From: Clostridia bacterium
GTDB taxonomy: Bacteria > Bacillota > Clostridia > Oscillospirales > Acutalibacteraceae
Assembly (NCBI GenBank): GCA_017387165.1
Contig: JAFOFS010000207.1
Location: 1 to 5,903 of the forward strand
DNA: 5,903 nt
Reading direction: 5' to 3'
Part shown: positions 5,541 to 5,903 of the stretch, in pieces
How positions within the stretch are numbered: position 1 is the stretch's first letter
Layout: the number at the start of each line of letters is the position of its first letter
Program-made: the position numbers and the translations under genes
The notes under the pieces: generated by a model
What the model was told of the DNA's origin: nothing
The model's input: only the letters and a program-made list of their open reading frames with translations
Database searches by the model: none

Positions 5541-5565
5541 CTTGCCTCGCCCCTTGGAAGGCAAG
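5541..5565. repeat. Hairpin in the gap between the two small regulators
   Basis: CTTGCCT (5541-5547) pairs with AGGCAAG (5559-5565) around an 11-base loop. No T-run follows on either strand, so it is not a clear terminator. It lies between the XRE terminator and the inverted repeats before the RHH gene. The rest of 5505-5580 shows nothing I can assign. Confidence 0.35.
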
Positions 5566-5581
5566 AAAGATCGCCGCTCAA

Positions 5582-5598
5582 ATGTAATACACTTACAT
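5582..5598. promoter_or_regulatory. Inverted repeat upstream of the RHH gene
   Basis: ATGTAA (5582-5587) and TTACAT (5593-5598) form a perfect inverted repeat with a 5-base spacer. A second TGTAATA copy at 5606-5612 repeats 5583-5589 after 23 bp. The half-site resembles the GTAAC arms of the XRE operators, but the GTAA to TTAC spacing is 5 here and 7 there. Confidence 0.45.
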
Positions 5599-5599
5599 A

Positions 5600-5651
5600 T
5601 CACATTGTAATATATTTTGCCGCCGGTTGTCAATATATAATAGCAATGTGA
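5600..5651 (+). promoter_or_regulatory. RHH gene promoter bracketed by an 8-bp inverted repeat
   Basis: TATAAT at 5636-5641 is a perfect -10 box, 19 bases before the ATG. The -35 region is weak (TATTTT at 17-bp spacing), which suggests reliance on an activator or simply a weak promoter. TCACATTG (5600-5607) and CAATGTGA (5644-5651) form an 8-bp inverted repeat enclosing the whole promoter. The right arm overlaps the start of the ribosome site. The left arm lies upstream of transcription, so the pair acts on DNA rather than as an RNA hairpin. Confidence 0.55.
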
Positions 5652-5660
5652 GGTGATAGT

Positions 5661-5843
5661 ATGAGTGGCGAACCCTTAAAGATCAAAAAACGCGGGGAAG
5701 ACGGAACGAAAGTGATCACCGTTCGTTTGCGTGAGGAGACCTTGAATGCCTTGGATAAGGCGGCTGCAGAAAGCAACCACTCCCGAAACGAGTTGATCAA
5801 TCTTATTCTCAAGCATGGCGTGGAAAATTTGGAAATCGTTTAA
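5661..5843 (+). CDS. Small ribbon-helix-helix (CopG/Arc-type) DNA-binding protein
   Basis: This 60-aa protein has a basic N-terminal tail (LKIKKRG, 6-12), a predicted beta strand GTKVITVRL (15-23) that would form the DNA-contacting ribbon, helix A from about 25 to 38 (EETLNALDKAAAES), and helix B from about 41 to 54 (SRNELINLILKHGV). This is the MetJ/Arc/CopG fold, which works as a dimer or higher oligomer. The ATG at 5661 follows GAGGTGAT, a strong ribosome site very like that of the small XRE gene. It is a single-gene unit with a terminator overlapping the stop codon. RHH proteins serve as antitoxins, plasmid copy-control repressors or general regulators. No toxin or replication gene is visible, so the function is unassigned. 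Inverted repeats upstream suggest autoregulation. Confidence 0.85.
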   Translation: MSGEPLKIKKRGEDGTKVITVRLREETLNALDKAAAESNHSRNELINLILKHGVENLEIV

Positions 5844-5874
5844 GACGGACAGAATACCCTGTCCGTCTTTTTTT
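5842..5874 (+). terminator. Rho-independent terminator of the RHH gene
   Basis: AAGACGGACAG (5842-5852) pairs with CTGTCCGTCTT (5859-5869) around a 6-base loop, and the T-run continues to 5874. The stem begins within the TAA stop codon. Confidence 0.93.
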
Positions 5875-5880
5875 ATGGTG

Positions 5881-5901
5881 TGCCGTCTTTAACGGGCGGC
5901 A
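5881..5901. other. Hairpin at the right edge
   Basis: TGCCGTC (5881-5887) can pair with GGCGGCA (5895-5901), with one G-T wobble and a 7-base loop. Its context is cut off by the window end. It may belong to the next unit or to the end of a convergent gene; this cannot be decided here. Confidence 0.25.
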
Positions 5902-5903
5902 GA

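Noticed and set aside
5460..5651. 63-aa open frame between the XRE and RHH genes
   Set aside because: It starts inside the XRE gene and passes through a terminator and promoter; the inner ATG at 5505 follows a T-run with no ribosome site.
5270..5843. Toxin-antitoxin pair formed by the XRE and RHH proteins
   Set aside because: Both are DNA-binding proteins of antitoxin-like type; neither resembles a toxin, and each has its own terminator rather than sharing an operon.

Overview
The window looks like chromosomal DNA from a low-to-mid GC Gram-positive bacterium, most likely a member of the Clostridia (Bacillota). I infer this from several signs: a Mini-RNase III gene, which is typical of Bacillota and absent from most Proteobacteria; an Obg GTPase with the C-terminal OCT extension; an Lrp/AsnC regulator paired with a class I aminotransferase; GGAGG-type ribosome binding sites; and tRNA genes that encode their own CCA ends. 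The species cannot be named from this sequence.

Left two thirds (about 1-4450), all on the minus strand: a compact operon reading right to left, obgE, mrnC, lrp-like, aminotransferase, ispE. A tRNA-Arg(CCT) gene lies just beyond it. A strong sigma-A type promoter (TTGACA, 17 bp, TATAGT) sits upstream of obgE. Genes are 12 and 17 nt apart or overlap (TGATG and ATGA junctions), so the last two are probably translationally coupled. The operon mixes ribosome assembly (Obg), 23S rRNA maturation (Mini-III), amino-acid metabolism with a cognate-looking regulator, and the MEP isoprenoid pathway (IspE). No terminator with a T-run is visible between ispE and tRNA-Arg, only a perfect 10-bp hairpin, so the tRNA may be part of the operon transcript.

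Middle (about 4460-4960): a monocistronic XRE-family regulator on the minus strand with its own extended -10 promoter and a rho-independent terminator. The terminator abuts the obgE promoter.

Right part (about 5025-5903), all on the plus strand: a tRNA-Thr(CGT) unit with promoter and terminator, then two very small DNA-binding proteins, a 67-aa XRE repressor and a 60-aa ribbon-helix-helix protein. Each is a single-gene unit closed by its own terminator. The XRE gene is preceded by two perfect tandem palindromes that look like its operators. The RHH gene is preceded by related half-sites and by an 8-bp inverted repeat bracketing its -10 box. The region is more AT-rich than the operon and has the look of a small regulatory module. 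No toxin, integrase or phage structural gene is visible.

No stretch longer than about 190 bases lacks a gene. The largest gaps (4892-5070, 5144-5269, 5474-5660) hold the promoters, terminators and inverted repeats listed below. I did not find a clearly new multi-gene system. The most notable signals are the palindromic operator pair, the possible cross-regulation between the two small regulators, and the promoterless tRNA-Arg behind ispE.
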